Assembly: GCA_020161405.1 (NCBI GenBank)
Contig: JAIUOD010000003.1
Location: 153,392 to 217,391 of the forward strand
DNA length: 64,000 nt
Direction of reading: 5' to 3'
Source: Pseudomonadota bacterium
GTDB lineage: Bacteria; Pseudomonadota; Alphaproteobacteria; Caulobacterales; Aquidulcibacteraceae
Part shown: one piece after another, positions 37,071 to 45,263 of the stretch
How the letters are laid out: every line of letters begins with the position of its first letter
How positions within the stretch are numbered: position 1 is the stretch's first letter
Notes under the pieces: model-generated
The model's database searches: none
Seen by the model: only the letters and a program-made list of their open reading frames with translations
Told to the model about the DNA's origin: nothing
Program-made: the position numbers and the translations under genes

Positions 37071-37102
37071 GCGCCCACAGAATTGTTGGGCGCTATTTGT
37101 TT
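37071..37102 (+). terminator. Terminator after the MarR-type gene
   Basis: GCGCCCA (37071-37077) pairs with TGGGCGC (37087-37093) across a 9-nt loop and is followed by TATTTGTTTTG. Confidence 0.7.
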
Positions 37103-37247
37103 TGTATATTCTTTGGTTGTAAATATGCCCCTTTTTATTGCAATTCAAAATCAACACATTTAAGGAATGTATAGTGCGACATTTTGCGTTAGGTGAAATC
37201 AAAATACGTTCGTGTATAGGTTCTAATTCGTAAATGTGTGGCAATCA

Positions 37248-37266
37248 GGGAGGGGGAAAAATCCCC
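37248..37266 (+). promoter_or_regulatory. G-rich/C-rich hairpin in the hemA leader
   Basis: A purine tract GGGAGGGGG, which would be the ribosome site, starts at 37248. Its distal part GGGGA (37253-37257) is followed by AAAA and TCCCC (37262-37266), a perfect 5-bp stem ending 8 nt before the hemA ATG at 37275. Folding would hide the Shine-Dalgarno; unfolded, that tract sits unusually far (about 18 nt) from the ATG, whereas the hairpin would bring it nearer. A translational control element is inference. Confidence 0.4.
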
Positions 37267-37274
37267 AATATCGC

Positions 37275-38495
37275 ATGAATTATGATAGGGCTTTTAAAAC
37301 CGCGATTGATGACATCAAAAAAGAAGGTCGCTATCGTGTTTTCACAACCTTGCGCCGCTATCAAGGCGATTTCCCAAATGCACGTTGGAATAAAGAGGAT
37401 GGCGATAAAGAAGTTGTTGTTTGGTGTTCCAACGACTATCTTTGCCAAGGCCAAAATCAACAAGTAATTGATGCAATGAAAACCGCACTTGATGATGTTG
37501 GCGCGGGTGCGGGTGGTACACGCAATATTTCTGGTACAACTTATTATCATGTTGAATTAGAACGTGAACTTGCTGATTTACATAAAAAAGAAGCCGCGCT
37601 TTTATTTACGTCTGGCTATGTTTCAAATGATGCAACTTTGGCAACATTGGCGCGTATTTTACCAGGTTGTATCATTTTCTCTGATGAATCAAATCATGCA
37701 TCTATGATTGAAGGTATTCGTCGTTCTGGTTGTGAAAAACGCATTTTCCGTCATAATGATGTTGCACATTTGCGCGCCCTATTAGAGGCTGCGCCACAAG
37801 ATGCACCAAAAGTAATTGCTTTTGAAAGCGTGTATTCAATGGATGGCGATATTTCGCCAATGGAAGAGTTTTTGGATCTTGCCGATGAATTTAATGCCAT
37901 GACCTATCTTGATGAAGTTCATGCCGTTGGTCTTTATGGTGATCATGGGGCAGGGGTTGCCGAGCGTGAAGGATTGATGCACCGTTTTGATATTATTGAA
38001 GGAACTTTGGGTAAAGCCTTTGGTATTATGGGTGGTTATATTACTGCGACTTCTGATATTATTGATGCTATTCGTTCCTTTGCACCGGGTTTTATCTTTA
38101 CAACTTCTCTTGCGCCAGTTTTGGCGGCAGGGGCTTTGCAAAGTGTGAAAATGCTTAAAACCCAGTATGGCCGTGATTTACGAGCAAAACACCAAGAACA
38201 AGCGCAATATCTAAAAGATGCATTTGCAAAAGCTGGCTTACCAGTGATGGATACTTCTACTAGCCATATTGTTCCATTAATGGTTGGTGATGCGGCGAAG
38301 TGTAAGCAATTGTCTGATTTGTTGCTTGATGAATTTGGCATTTATGTTCAGCCAATTAATTTCCCAACTGTCCCACGTGGTACGGAGCGTTTACGCTTTA
38401 CTCCAAGCCCATTACATACAAATGAAATGTGTGATGAGTTGGTTGATAAATTACTTGGTGCGTTCAAATTATTGCAATTGCCACTTGCTGCATAA
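37275..38495 (+). CDS. hemA: 5-aminolevulinate synthase
   Basis: About 406 aa from the ATG at 37275; homologues start with the same M-(D/N)-Y pattern and GRYRVF soon after, so the longer GTG reading at 37236 is rejected. This PLP enzyme condenses glycine and succinyl-CoA (Shemin C4 pathway), a hallmark of alphaproteobacteria. [45 protein letters not shown] and the PLP Lys in [13 protein letters not shown] are seen. The product feeds HemB. A DUF6898-like gene follows after 13 bp. Confidence 0.96.
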   Translation: MNYDRAFKTAIDDIKKEGRYRVFTTLRRYQGDFPNARWNKEDGDKEVVVWCSNDYLCQGQNQQVIDAMKTALDDVGAGAGGTRNISGTTYYHVELERELADLHKKEAALLFTSGYVSNDATLATLARILPGCIIFSDESNHASMIEGIRRSGCEKRIFRHNDVAHLRALLEAAPQDAPKVIAFESVYSMDGDISPMEEFLDLADEFNAMTYLDEVHAVGLYGDHGAGVAEREGLMHRFDIIEGTLGKAFGIMGGYITATSDIIDAIRSFAPGFIFTTSLAPVLAAGALQSVKMLKTQYGRDLRAKHQEQAQYLKDAFAKAGLPVMDTSTSHIVPLMVGDAAKCKQLSDLLLDEFGIYVQPINFPTVPRGTERLRFTPSPLHTNEMCDELVDKLLGAFKLLQLPLAA

Positions 38496-38508
38496 GATTG
38501 TGCTTTAA

Positions 38509-38697
38509 TTGAATTCGCGCGAAATAATTTACGAATTCATTCAAATTGGTAATCAAACGAAAGTTTCCGCAATCGATGTTATTAGTGGAACCGAAGTTTC
38601 GGTGATAACGCCAACTAACGCGCCACGTTCTTCGCAAACCTTGGTTGCAAAAAACAAATTGATAATGATTCTAAAGAAAAATGGAATAATCCAATAA
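38509..38697 (+). CDS. Small conserved protein, DUF6898-like
   Basis: A 62-aa ORF with TTG start directly after hemA. The sequence REIIYEFIQIGNQTKVSAID followed by GTEVSVITP and a C-terminal LIMILKK-type strand matches a small alphaproteobacterial family that I remember as DUF6898 (pattern GEVI-EF--IG-YVKVSAVD--TGTEV-I-GP). Its stop is immediately followed by a strong terminator, supporting that it is translated. Function unknown; family name from memory. Confidence 0.7.
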   Translation: MNSREIIYEFIQIGNQTKVSAIDVISGTEVSVITPTNAPRSSQTLVAKNKLIMILKKNGIIQ

Positions 38698-38724
38698 AAA
38701 AGGGTGGCGAAAGCCACCCTTTGT
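38697..38724. terminator. Bidirectional terminator between DUF6898-like gene and mucR
   Basis: AAAGGGTGGC (38699-38708) and GCCACCCTTT (38713-38722) enclose a GAAA tetraloop, with A/T runs on both sides. It ends the hemA unit on plus and mucR on minus. Confidence 0.92.
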
Positions 38725-38744
38725 ATTTGAATTGTTGCTTCAAA

Positions 38745-39161
38745 TTAGCCGCGGACGCCGCGACCCAAGCCAATTTGTTTTGCAAAATCAGAACGACGTT
38801 TTGCATAGTTAGGCGCAACCATTGGATAATCAGCAGGCAAAGCCCAACGCTTACGATAATCTTCAGGTGAAAGACCGTAATTAGAACGTAAATAACGTTT
38901 CAACATTTTAAGTCTTTTGCCATCTTCAAGACAAACGATATAATCATCAGTAATTGATTTTGCAATTGAAACCGCAGGTTTTGGTTTTTCGCCAGCTTTG
39001 TCAATTGTGCTTCCTGCTTCACCTGCTAGTGCGCGTTGAACTGATGAAATAAGCCCAGGAATTGCGTCAGGATTAATCTGGTTTGCACCAACAAATGCAG
39101 CAACAATTCTTGTTGTCATTTCTAGCAAGTCAGATTTGGATTCAGATTTAAGTTCGCTCAT
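38745..39161 (-). CDS. mucR: MucR/Ros-family transcriptional regulator
   Basis: A 138-aa DNA-binding protein of the Ros/MucR family, H-NS-like regulators that bind AT-rich DNA in alphaproteobacteria. DYIVCLEDGKRLKMLKRYLR, LSPEDYRKRWALPADYPMVA and the tail KRRSDFAKQIGLGRG are family hallmarks. In the zinc-finger region C77 is present but the two positions normally holding His in Ros are Y90 and Y95, so zinc binding is doubtful. The N-terminal half is an oligomerisation-type helix region. A long AT-rich intergenic region lies upstream, as expected for autoregulation. Confidence 0.92.
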   Translation of the reverse strand: MSELKSESKSDLLEMTTRIVAAFVGANQINPDAIPGLISSVQRALAGEAGSTIDKAGEKPKPAVSIAKSITDDYIVCLEDGKRLKMLKRYLRSNYGLSPEDYRKRWALPADYPMVAPNYAKRRSDFAKQIGLGRGVRG

Positions 39162-39623
39162 TAGTTCTTACCTTTATTTTATAATTAAGTTTTTGTGACG
39201 TGACTTTTTATATTTGGGAATATAGTTATTTATCAACCCAAGTTTACGTTACTACCCCAGAAATTCAAAATCAACCATGAATTTCAAAAGTTTCAGCAAT
39301 TAATATTATTATTATTTATTGTTGGTAATTTAAAAAAATTAACGACTTAAATCTTGTACCAAAATCTAATGTATAAGTCTATAAAAAAATAGTGAATTTT
39401 ATAATTTATATATCAAGCTTTCACGCATTACTTGAAAGTATATGTTAATCTATATTTTAAATATATTTCAAATACTTTGATACGGCTATAATAAGCATTA
39501 TTATATGTAAAAATGTAATTTTGCGCTTTCATTTTTATAAAAATTCGGGCAGTTAGCGCCACATAATTCCATTAATCCCTTGCACATTGCCAAATAGGGA
39601 AGCTTTTTGAAAGGTTGAGTTTT
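39162..39623. other. AT-rich intergenic region between mucR and glyA
   Basis: About 460 bp without a credible ORF, dominated by A/T tracts and TpA steps (for example TATTATTATTATTTATTG near 39305), with a possible stem CTTTCA...TGAAAG around 39419-39438. It must contain the mucR and glyA promoters. MucR proteins favour such DNA, so autoregulatory sites are likely; a small RNA cannot be excluded. I could not assign individual boxes. Confidence 0.4.
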
Positions 39624-40907
39624 ATGTATAGTAATTCGTATCTTGCGAACTTTTTCACTGGCGCACTAGAAGCTACTGACAAGGAAATATTTGATGCAAT
39701 TGGTCATGAAGCTATTCGTCAAGCAAACGGAATTGAATTAATCGCTTCTGAAAACATTGTTTCAAAAGCTGTTATGGCAGCACAAGGTTCAGTTCTTACA
39801 AATAAATATGCGGAAGGTTACCCTGGTAAGCGTTATTATGGTGGCTGTGAATGCGTTGATGTTGTTGAAGAATTGGCACGTGAGCGTGCAAAAAAGCTTT
39901 TTAACTGTAAATATGTGAACGTACAACCACATTCAGGTTCTCAAGCTAATCAAGCGGTTTTTAACGCGCTTTTACAGCCCGGTGATACTTTCATGGGGCT
40001 TGATTTAGCTGCTGGCGGTCATTTAACACACGGCTCTAAAGTTAATCAGTCGGGTAAATGGTTTAATGTTGTACCTTACACAGTAAATGAAGACGATCAT
40101 CAGATTAATTTTGATAAAGTTCTTGAAATTGCCAAAGCGAATAAACCAAAATTAATTATTGCTGGTGGTTCGGCTTATCCGCGTGCAATTGATTTTGCAA
40201 AATTCCGAGCGATTGCAGATGAAGTTGGTGCTTATTTAATGGTTGATATGGCGCATTTTGCAGGTCTTGTTGCGGGCGGCGCACATTCAAATCCACTTGA
40301 TCATGCGCATGTTGTGACTACTACTACTCACAAAACTTTGCGCGGCCCACGCGGCGGTATGATTCTTTCAAATGATGAGGAATTGGGTAAAAAGTTTAAT
40401 TCGGCTATTTTCCCTGGTATTCAAGGGGGTCCATTAATGCATGTAATTGCCGCAAAGGCAGTTGCATTTGGTGAAGCATTACAACCTGAATTTAAAACTT
40501 ATGCGCAAAATGTTGTTAAAAATGCGCAGGTTTTAGCCGCCAAAATTAAAGAAGGCGGCCTTGATTTAGTTTCAGGTGGCACTGATACACATGTTGTATT
40601 GGTTGATTTACGTCCTAAAGGCTTAACTGGCCGCGATGCGGAAAAAGCACTTGAGCGTGTTGGCTTAACATGCAACAAAAACGGTGTTCCATTTGATACT
40701 GCTTCACCAATGGTAACGTCTGGAATTCGTCTTGGTTCGCCTGCGGGAACAACGCGTGGGTTTGGCACCCTAGAATTTGAATTCATTGGTGAAAAAATCA
40801 TTGAAGTTCTTGATGGCTTGGTCAAATCAGCTGATGGTGATAAAGAGATTGAAGCCAAAGTAAAACAAGAAGTTGAGGAAGTTTGTAAAAAATTCCCAAT
40901 CTATTAA
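39624..40907 (+). CDS. glyA: Serine hydroxymethyltransferase
   Basis: About 427 aa from the ATG at 39624, which has AAAGG 9 nt upstream. This PLP enzyme converts serine and tetrahydrofolate to glycine and methylene-[48 protein letters not shown], and the PLP-Lys motif [16 protein letters not shown] are classic. It is followed at 13 bp by nrdR; the glyA-nrdR-rib order is frequent in the class. Confidence 0.97.
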   Translation: MYSNSYLANFFTGALEATDKEIFDAIGHEAIRQANGIELIASENIVSKAVMAAQGSVLTNKYAEGYPGKRYYGGCECVDVVEELARERAKKLFNCKYVNVQPHSGSQANQAVFNALLQPGDTFMGLDLAAGGHLTHGSKVNQSGKWFNVVPYTVNEDDHQINFDKVLEIAKANKPKLIIAGGSAYPRAIDFAKFRAIADEVGAYLMVDMAHFAGLVAGGAHSNPLDHAHVVTTTTHKTLRGPRGGMILSNDEELGKKFNSAIFPGIQGGPLMHVIAAKAVAFGEALQPEFKTYAQNVVKNAQVLAAKIKEGGLDLVSGGTDTHVVLVDLRPKGLTGRDAEKALERVGLTCNKNGVPFDTASPMVTSGIRLGSPAGTTRGFGTLEFEFIGEKIIEVLDGLVKSADGDKEIEAKVKQEVEEVCKKFPIY

Positions 40908-40919
40908 TGGATATTATAA

Positions 40920-41390
40920 TTGCACTGCCCGTTTTGTTCATGTGAAGACACAATTGTAAAAGATAGCCGCCCCGCCGAAGATGGTGCATCAATTCGGCGC
41001 AGGCGACTATGTCCTGATTGTGGCGGTCGTTTTACAACGTTTGAACGGGTTCAAATGCGCGAGCTTAAAGTCATAAAACGTGATGGCACTAAAGAACATT
41101 TTATGCATGAAAAGCTTCACCGCTCAATTTCAATCGCCCTTAGAAAGCGTGAAATAAGCGATGAACAAATTGATCAGATGATAAATACAATCGTAAAAGA
41201 GCTTGAGCGAACTGGTGAAAATGAATTTGCAACTGCGCAATTGGGGGAGGTTGTAATGCGTACATTGGCGCAAACTGACCCTGTTGGCTATGTTCGCTAT
41301 GCATCGGTTTACCGCGAATTTGAAAAGGCCGAGGATTTTAGTAAGTTCGTTGAAAACGAATTAGGGTCGATGAAGAAAAAGAAAGATTAA
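40920..41390 (+). CDS. nrdR: Transcriptional repressor NrdR
   Basis: A 156-aa repressor of ribonucleotide reductase genes that senses ATP/dATP. The N-terminal zinc ribbon HCPFCSCEDT...CPDCGGRFTTFERVQ is followed by an ATP-cone with VIKRDGTKEHFMHEKL. TTG is the start codon because no other codon gives the usual M-x-CPFC beginning; TGGA lies upstream. Ends 6 bp before the ribD-type gene. Confidence 0.95.
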   Translation: MHCPFCSCEDTIVKDSRPAEDGASIRRRRLCPDCGGRFTTFERVQMRELKVIKRDGTKEHFMHEKLHRSISIALRKREISDEQIDQMINTIVKELERTGENEFATAQLGEVVMRTLAQTDPVGYVRYASVYREFEKAEDFSKFVENELGSMKKKKD

Positions 41391-41396
41391 TGGCAA

Positions 41397-42050
41397 ATGG
41401 AATTTTTTGCCAAAATTGCAACTTCTTTAGATGGAAAAATTGCCCTTGAAGATGGGCAAAGCAAATGGATAAGTTGCGAAGAATCACGAAAATTTGTTCA
41501 TCAATTGCGCTCAAAAGCCGATATAATCGCTACTGGTATTGGGACAATATTAGCAGATGACGCGCAATTAAGCGCACGTGATGGTGAAACTCTATACCCC
41601 AATCAGCCACAACGCGTAGTTTTTGATTCGAATGCACGAACGCCAATTAATTCAAAAATTTTGCAAAATACAAAAAAGCCAACAATAATATTTCACGGTG
41701 AAAATGCATCAGAATTTAGGTTGGAAAAATTAAATAATGCAGGTGCAATTACGAAAAATATTGATATTAACCAAGATGGTGAAATCAATATTATTGAAGC
41801 TTATAAAGCATTGTCATTTTTGGGTGCAAAATCAATAATGCTTGAAGCAGGTTCAATTTTACTTTCAAATTGTATCGCTTCTGGTGTTATAAATCGACTA
41901 TATTGGTTTCGTGCGCCAATAATAATGGGTAATAAAGCAAAAGACGTATTCAACGGTCTAAATCCTGAGAGTTTGGATAAAGCAAAGAAATTACGTCTTA
42001 TTGAAATCAAGAAAATCGGTACAGATATTCTTGAAATATATGAGGTTTAA
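41397..42050 (+). CDS. RibD C-terminal-type pyrimidine reductase without deaminase domain
   Basis: A 217-aa protein equal to the reductase half of RibD: AKIATSLDGKIALEDG, ADIIATGIGTILADDAQLSAR, RVVFDSN and the NADPH-site SIMLEAGSILLSN are present. It should reduce the ribosylamino-pyrimidine in riboflavin synthesis. The zinc deaminase half (normally the first about 145 residues, with HAE and PC..C motifs) is absent; nrdR ends only 6 bp upstream, so no hidden deaminase reading frame fits here. The deaminase step must be encoded elsewhere, or be missing. Lies first in a rib cluster. Confidence 0.85.
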   Translation: MEFFAKIATSLDGKIALEDGQSKWISCEESRKFVHQLRSKADIIATGIGTILADDAQLSARDGETLYPNQPQRVVFDSNARTPINSKILQNTKKPTIIFHGENASEFRLEKLNNAGAITKNIDINQDGEINIIEAYKALSFLGAKSIMLEAGSILLSNCIASGVINRLYWFRAPIIMGNKAKDVFNGLNPESLDKAKKLRLIEIKKIGTDILEIYEV

Positions 42051-42051
42051 A

Positions 42052-42660
42052 TTGTTCACAGGTATAATTAATCACATTGGGCGTGTTAGTAATATTGAAA
42101 ATAATGACCAAGATGCGATATTTGAAATAATTGCCCCTCTGGATGTTGATAATCACTTAATTGGTGCTTCTATCGCGCATAATGGTGTATGCCTTACATT
42201 GATTGAAAAGCAAAAAATCGATCAAACAGAATCAAAATGGAAAGTTCAAGCATCTACACACACGCTTGAATTAACCAATTTATCAGATTGGAAAATTGGA
42301 ACCCAAATTAATATCGAACCTTCACTAAAATTTGGTGACGAACTAGGCGGACATTTGGTTTCTGGCCATGTAGATGGAATTGGGATTGTTGCTGAAATTG
42401 AAAAAATCTTTGAAAGTACAAAAATCACAATAAAAGCGCCAAATGAATTGATGAAATTCATTGCCCAAAAAGGTTCTATTGCAATAGAGGGTATATCACT
42501 TACGGTTAATGAGGTAAGTGTAAATTCATTTTGTGTGAATATAATCGAGCATACAATAAAAAATACAACAATTGGTTCATTCTTTATTGGTATGAAAGTT
42601 AATTTAGAAATTGATCCAATCGCACGTTATGTTGCGCGCTATTTAGAAGTTAATAATTAG
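42052..42660 (+). CDS. ribE: Riboflavin synthase, alpha chain
   Basis: About 203 aa from TTG at 42052, giving the canonical M-FTGII start, with GAGG 6 nt before it inside the end of the preceding gene; the longer ORF from 42001 overlaps that gene and is less likely. Two lumazine-binding repeats are visible, each with a GxSI(A/E)(H/I)(N/E)G(V/I)(C/S)LT pattern (IGASIAHNGVCLTL and KGSIAIEGISLTV). It converts two lumazines to riboflavin. The reading FGDELGGHLVSGHVDG is typical. Confidence 0.94.
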   Translation: MFTGIINHIGRVSNIENNDQDAIFEIIAPLDVDNHLIGASIAHNGVCLTLIEKQKIDQTESKWKVQASTHTLELTNLSDWKIGTQINIEPSLKFGDELGGHLVSGHVDGIGIVAEIEKIFESTKITIKAPNELMKFIAQKGSIAIEGISLTVNEVSVNSFCVNIIEHTIKNTTIGSFFIGMKVNLEIDPIARYVARYLEVNN

Positions 42661-42670
42661 GGAATTAAAT

Positions 42671-43138
42671 ATGTCTATTGCTGCCGATCCGTTGAATATA
42701 TTAATTGTTGTCGCAGATTATTACCGCCATATTTGCGATGAACTGGTTGCCGGTGCAATCGAGACTTTGGATTCTGCAAAGGCAACGCATTCATTGGTTC
42801 GTGTTCCTGGCGTTCTTGAGATTCCAGCAACTATTGCTGCTGCTGAACGTTCAAGCCATCGCCCTGCTGGTCGTTCTTATGATGGTTTTATTGCATTGGG
42901 TGCGGTAATTCGCGGTGAGACAACGCACCATATACATGTTGGCGGAGAAAGCGCGCGGGCAATTATGGATATGACTGTGCAAGGCCTTGCAATCGGTAAT
43001 GGTATTTTGACTTGTGAAAATGAAGATCAGGCGATAATCCGTGCATCACGCAAGGGCAAGAATAAAGGTCGTGAGGCGGCAATTGCGTGTCTTACCTTGA
43101 TTGAAGTCAAAAAAAGGCTTAACCTTGGCGGGGTTTAA
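42671..43138 (+). CDS. ribH: 6,7-dimethyl-8-ribityllumazine synthase
   Basis: A 155-aa lumazine synthase. VPGVLEIPATIAAAE, GFIALGAVIRGETTHH with the catalytic His, and ILTCENEDQA are the conserved segments. It condenses the ribityl-diamine with dihydroxybutanone phosphate, then feeds RibE. ribBA, commonly between ribE and ribH in relatives, is absent here. Ends 11 bp before nusB. Confidence 0.94.
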   Translation: MSIAADPLNILIVVADYYRHICDELVAGAIETLDSAKATHSLVRVPGVLEIPATIAAAERSSHRPAGRSYDGFIALGAVIRGETTHHIHVGGESARAIMDMTVQGLAIGNGILTCENEDQAIIRASRKGKNKGREAAIACLTLIEVKKRLNLGGV

Positions 43139-43149
43139 ACGGAATTTTT

Positions 43150-43635
43150 ATGAATAGCGCAAAAACAAAAACTAATACTCAAAAATTACGCGGTGCAAGA
43201 TTATGTGCTGTTCAGGCTTTGTATCAAATTGATTTAACAGGCAAAGCAGGAAAAAAAGTTGTTAGTGAATTCATTGATCACAGAATAACTGATAATGCCC
43301 AAAGCGAAGATAAAATCTATGCCGATGGTGAATTCTTTCAAGAGCTTGTAAAAGAAGCCGTTGAAAATCACATTATGGTTGATGCACAGATTTCAAGTCG
43401 CCTTGTTAAAGGTTGGACGCTTGAACGTATTGACCCTATTGTTCGTGCTGCGCTTCGTCTTGCCACTTATGAGTTAATGAATAAATTACAGACACCTATC
43501 GCGGTCATTATTGACGAATATGTTGGTGTTGTGGCTGCCTTCCATGAGGGCAAAGAACCAAATTTCGTTAATGGCATATTGGAGCGTATCGCCAAAGAAA
43601 CCAAAGCAGATTTAGCGCGCGTTGCACCCGAATAA
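43150..43635 (+). CDS. nusB: Transcription antitermination factor NusB
   Basis: A 161-aa all-helical NusB acting with NusE on boxA RNA in rRNA antitermination. GARLCAVQALYQIDLTG, SRLVKGWTLERIDPIVRAAL, RLATYELM, and IDEYVGVVAAFHEGKEPNFVNGIL are diagnostic. Its stop is immediately followed by the thiL start codon (TAAATG). Confidence 0.95.
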   Translation: MNSAKTKTNTQKLRGARLCAVQALYQIDLTGKAGKKVVSEFIDHRITDNAQSEDKIYADGEFFQELVKEAVENHIMVDAQISSRLVKGWTLERIDPIVRAALRLATYELMNKLQTPIAVIIDEYVGVVAAFHEGKEPNFVNGILERIAKETKADLARVAPE

Positions 43636-44607
43636 ATGAATGAATTTGACGCAATAGAAAGTCTTTTCCTTCCATTGTCATTTAATCACGAAGGTGCAAT
43701 GGGGTTAAAAGATGATGTTGCGCAATTTAATGATATTATAATTAGTACTGACACTTTGGTTGAAAATACGCATTTTCGTAAGGAAGACTCTTCGTATTCC
43801 ATTGGTCAAAAACTTATTCGTGTAAATGTTTCCGATATTATTGCAAAAGGCGCATTTCCGATTGCGGGCTTTTTGAATATTTCATGGAATAATGAACGCG
43901 GCGATAAAGGCCTTGTTGAATTTGCCAATGGATTAAAAGATGCATTAATTGAGTGCGCGAATAAGATGCCAATTATTGGCGGCGATACAACAAAAATTGA
44001 TGGCCCAATCGTCATTAGCCTTACAATCTTTGGGAAACCCATTAATAAGCTTGTTAAAAGACATAATGCAAAAACCAACGATTTAATTTGTTTAAGCGGT
44101 AATATTGGCGATGCAAAAATTGGCCTCGAGGCTCTAAATAATGCTGAAAATATTGAATTTGCAAATGCAATTTCGCATTATCAAACACCAAAAATACCCA
44201 AATTACAAATTGCAAACATCATAAGCAAATATGCAAATTCATCGCTTGATATTTCAGATGGGCTATTGGGTGACGCGATGAAATTAATGCCAGATAGTTT
44301 TCATAATTACGAAATTGATTTTGAAAAAATACCATTATCTGATGAAGTAAAAAAATATCTTGAAAAAAATGGGTATGATTTTGATAATATTTTAAAAACT
44401 CTAAGTTTTGGTGATGATTATCAATCACTTTTTACAATTGATGAAGTCAATAAAAATGATCTCATAGAGATGGCTAATTCAATCAGTCAAAAAATATATT
44501 TTATAGGTAAGGTTAGAAAAAGCGATAAACCAATTTTAAAAATTGCAAACGTTAAACATGACATTGGGGATTTACCAAAATCCTATTCCCACAATTTTAC
44601 TGCATAG
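43636..44607 (+). CDS. thiL: Thiamine-monophosphate kinase
   Basis: A 323-aa ATP-dependent kinase making thiamine diphosphate. LKDDVAQFND, ISTDTLVENTHF with the metal Asp, GGDTTKIDGPIVISLTIFG, DISDGLLGDAMKL and LSFGDDYQSLFTI are the AIR-synthase-like motifs. Directly abuts nusB; thiL beside nusB and rib genes is common. Confidence 0.94.
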   Translation: MNEFDAIESLFLPLSFNHEGAMGLKDDVAQFNDIIISTDTLVENTHFRKEDSSYSIGQKLIRVNVSDIIAKGAFPIAGFLNISWNNERGDKGLVEFANGLKDALIECANKMPIIGGDTTKIDGPIVISLTIFGKPINKLVKRHNAKTNDLICLSGNIGDAKIGLEALNNAENIEFANAISHYQTPKIPKLQIANIISKYANSSLDISDGLLGDAMKLMPDSFHNYEIDFEKIPLSDEVKKYLEKNGYDFDNILKTLSFGDDYQSLFTIDEVNKNDLIEMANSISQKIYFIGKVRKSDKPILKIANVKHDIGDLPKSYSHNFTA

Positions 44608-44666
44608 AAACAATTTATAGCTTTCAAATTGACGCCTTTTTAAGAATTTTATTCGATAATATAAGA

Positions 44667-45098
44667 ATGAAATTTCCAAAATTTACCCCGATTTTATTCG
44701 CACTTCTTATTTCTATTTCTGCACCGCTTTTTTCAAATGATGCATTTGCCTCTTCAAAACCAAAAGAAGGAACAATGTCTAACCCATTAACGGTTGAAAT
44801 ACCGGGGATAGTTGTTCCGATTGTAAATGGAAAAAGGCTTGTAAATTATTGCTTTATGACAATTGTTGTGCATGGCGCAGATGATAAAAGCGCAACCAAC
44901 ATAAGAAACAATCAATTCTTGGTGAAAGATGCCATTTCACGCGCCACATCAAAAAGCCCAATACCTGTATTACCACAAGCAAGTATTTTTGATGCGAACA
45001 CTTTTGTTAGAACCGTGATGCCAGCAATCGCGCAGGCATTTCCGGGAACTAGAATTAATAAAATCGAAGTTCAAAATGCACAAATGATGAAGCGCTAA
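44667..45098 (+). CDS. Small secreted or membrane-anchored protein upstream of hppA
   Basis: A 143-aa protein with a signal peptide or anchor (about 1-28, LFALLISISAPLFSNDAFA). The mature part has VEIPGIVVPIVNGKRLVNYC, a hydrophobic strand and a helix NNQFLVKDAISRATSK, then VRTVMPAIAQAFPGTRI. The arrangement recalls FliL-like periplasmic domains, but I cannot assign a family with certainty. It may be cotranscribed with hppA 165 bp downstream, though that gap contains its own hairpins. Confidence 0.65.
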   Translation: MKFPKFTPILFALLISISAPLFSNDAFASSKPKEGTMSNPLTVEIPGIVVPIVNGKRLVNYCFMTIVVHGADDKSATNIRNNQFLVKDAISRATSKSPIPVLPQASIFDANTFVRTVMPAIAQAFPGTRINKIEVQNAQMMKR

Positions 45099-45194
45099 TA
45101 AAATTTATTCCTGCGACAATCTTAACATTCCCCAATCAGTGGATTGTGATTGCGTAATTAGAGAATCCATGCCAATCTCAAGCCCATAATAATA

Positions 45195-45244
45195 GCCCAA
45201 AATAATTGGGCAATAACAGGGAGAAACCGGTGAAATTATCACCG
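45195..45244 (+). promoter_or_regulatory. Structured leader of hppA
   Basis: Two perfect 6-bp hairpins precede hppA: GCCCAA/TTGGGC (45195-45211) and CGGTGA/TCACCG (45228-45244). The second ends about 10 nt before the Shine-Dalgarno GAGGGG. I do not recognise a known riboswitch class. Confidence 0.35.
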
Positions 45245-45263
45245 AAAGACAGAGAGGGGAAAA

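Noticed and set aside
40920..41390. ATG GCA reading frame beginning in the nrdR stop (TAATGG)
   Set aside because: It ends after about 20 codons and is out of frame with the conserved reductase, which starts at 41397.
41300..41450. Possible frameshifted deaminase half of ribD upstream of the reductase gene
   Set aside because: nrdR occupies the DNA up to 41390 and none of the frames there encodes HAE or PCxxC deaminase motifs.
42001..42051. Extended N-terminus of riboflavin synthase
   Set aside because: It overlaps the preceding gene and the family starts at FTGII; TTG 42052 has its own Shine-Dalgarno.
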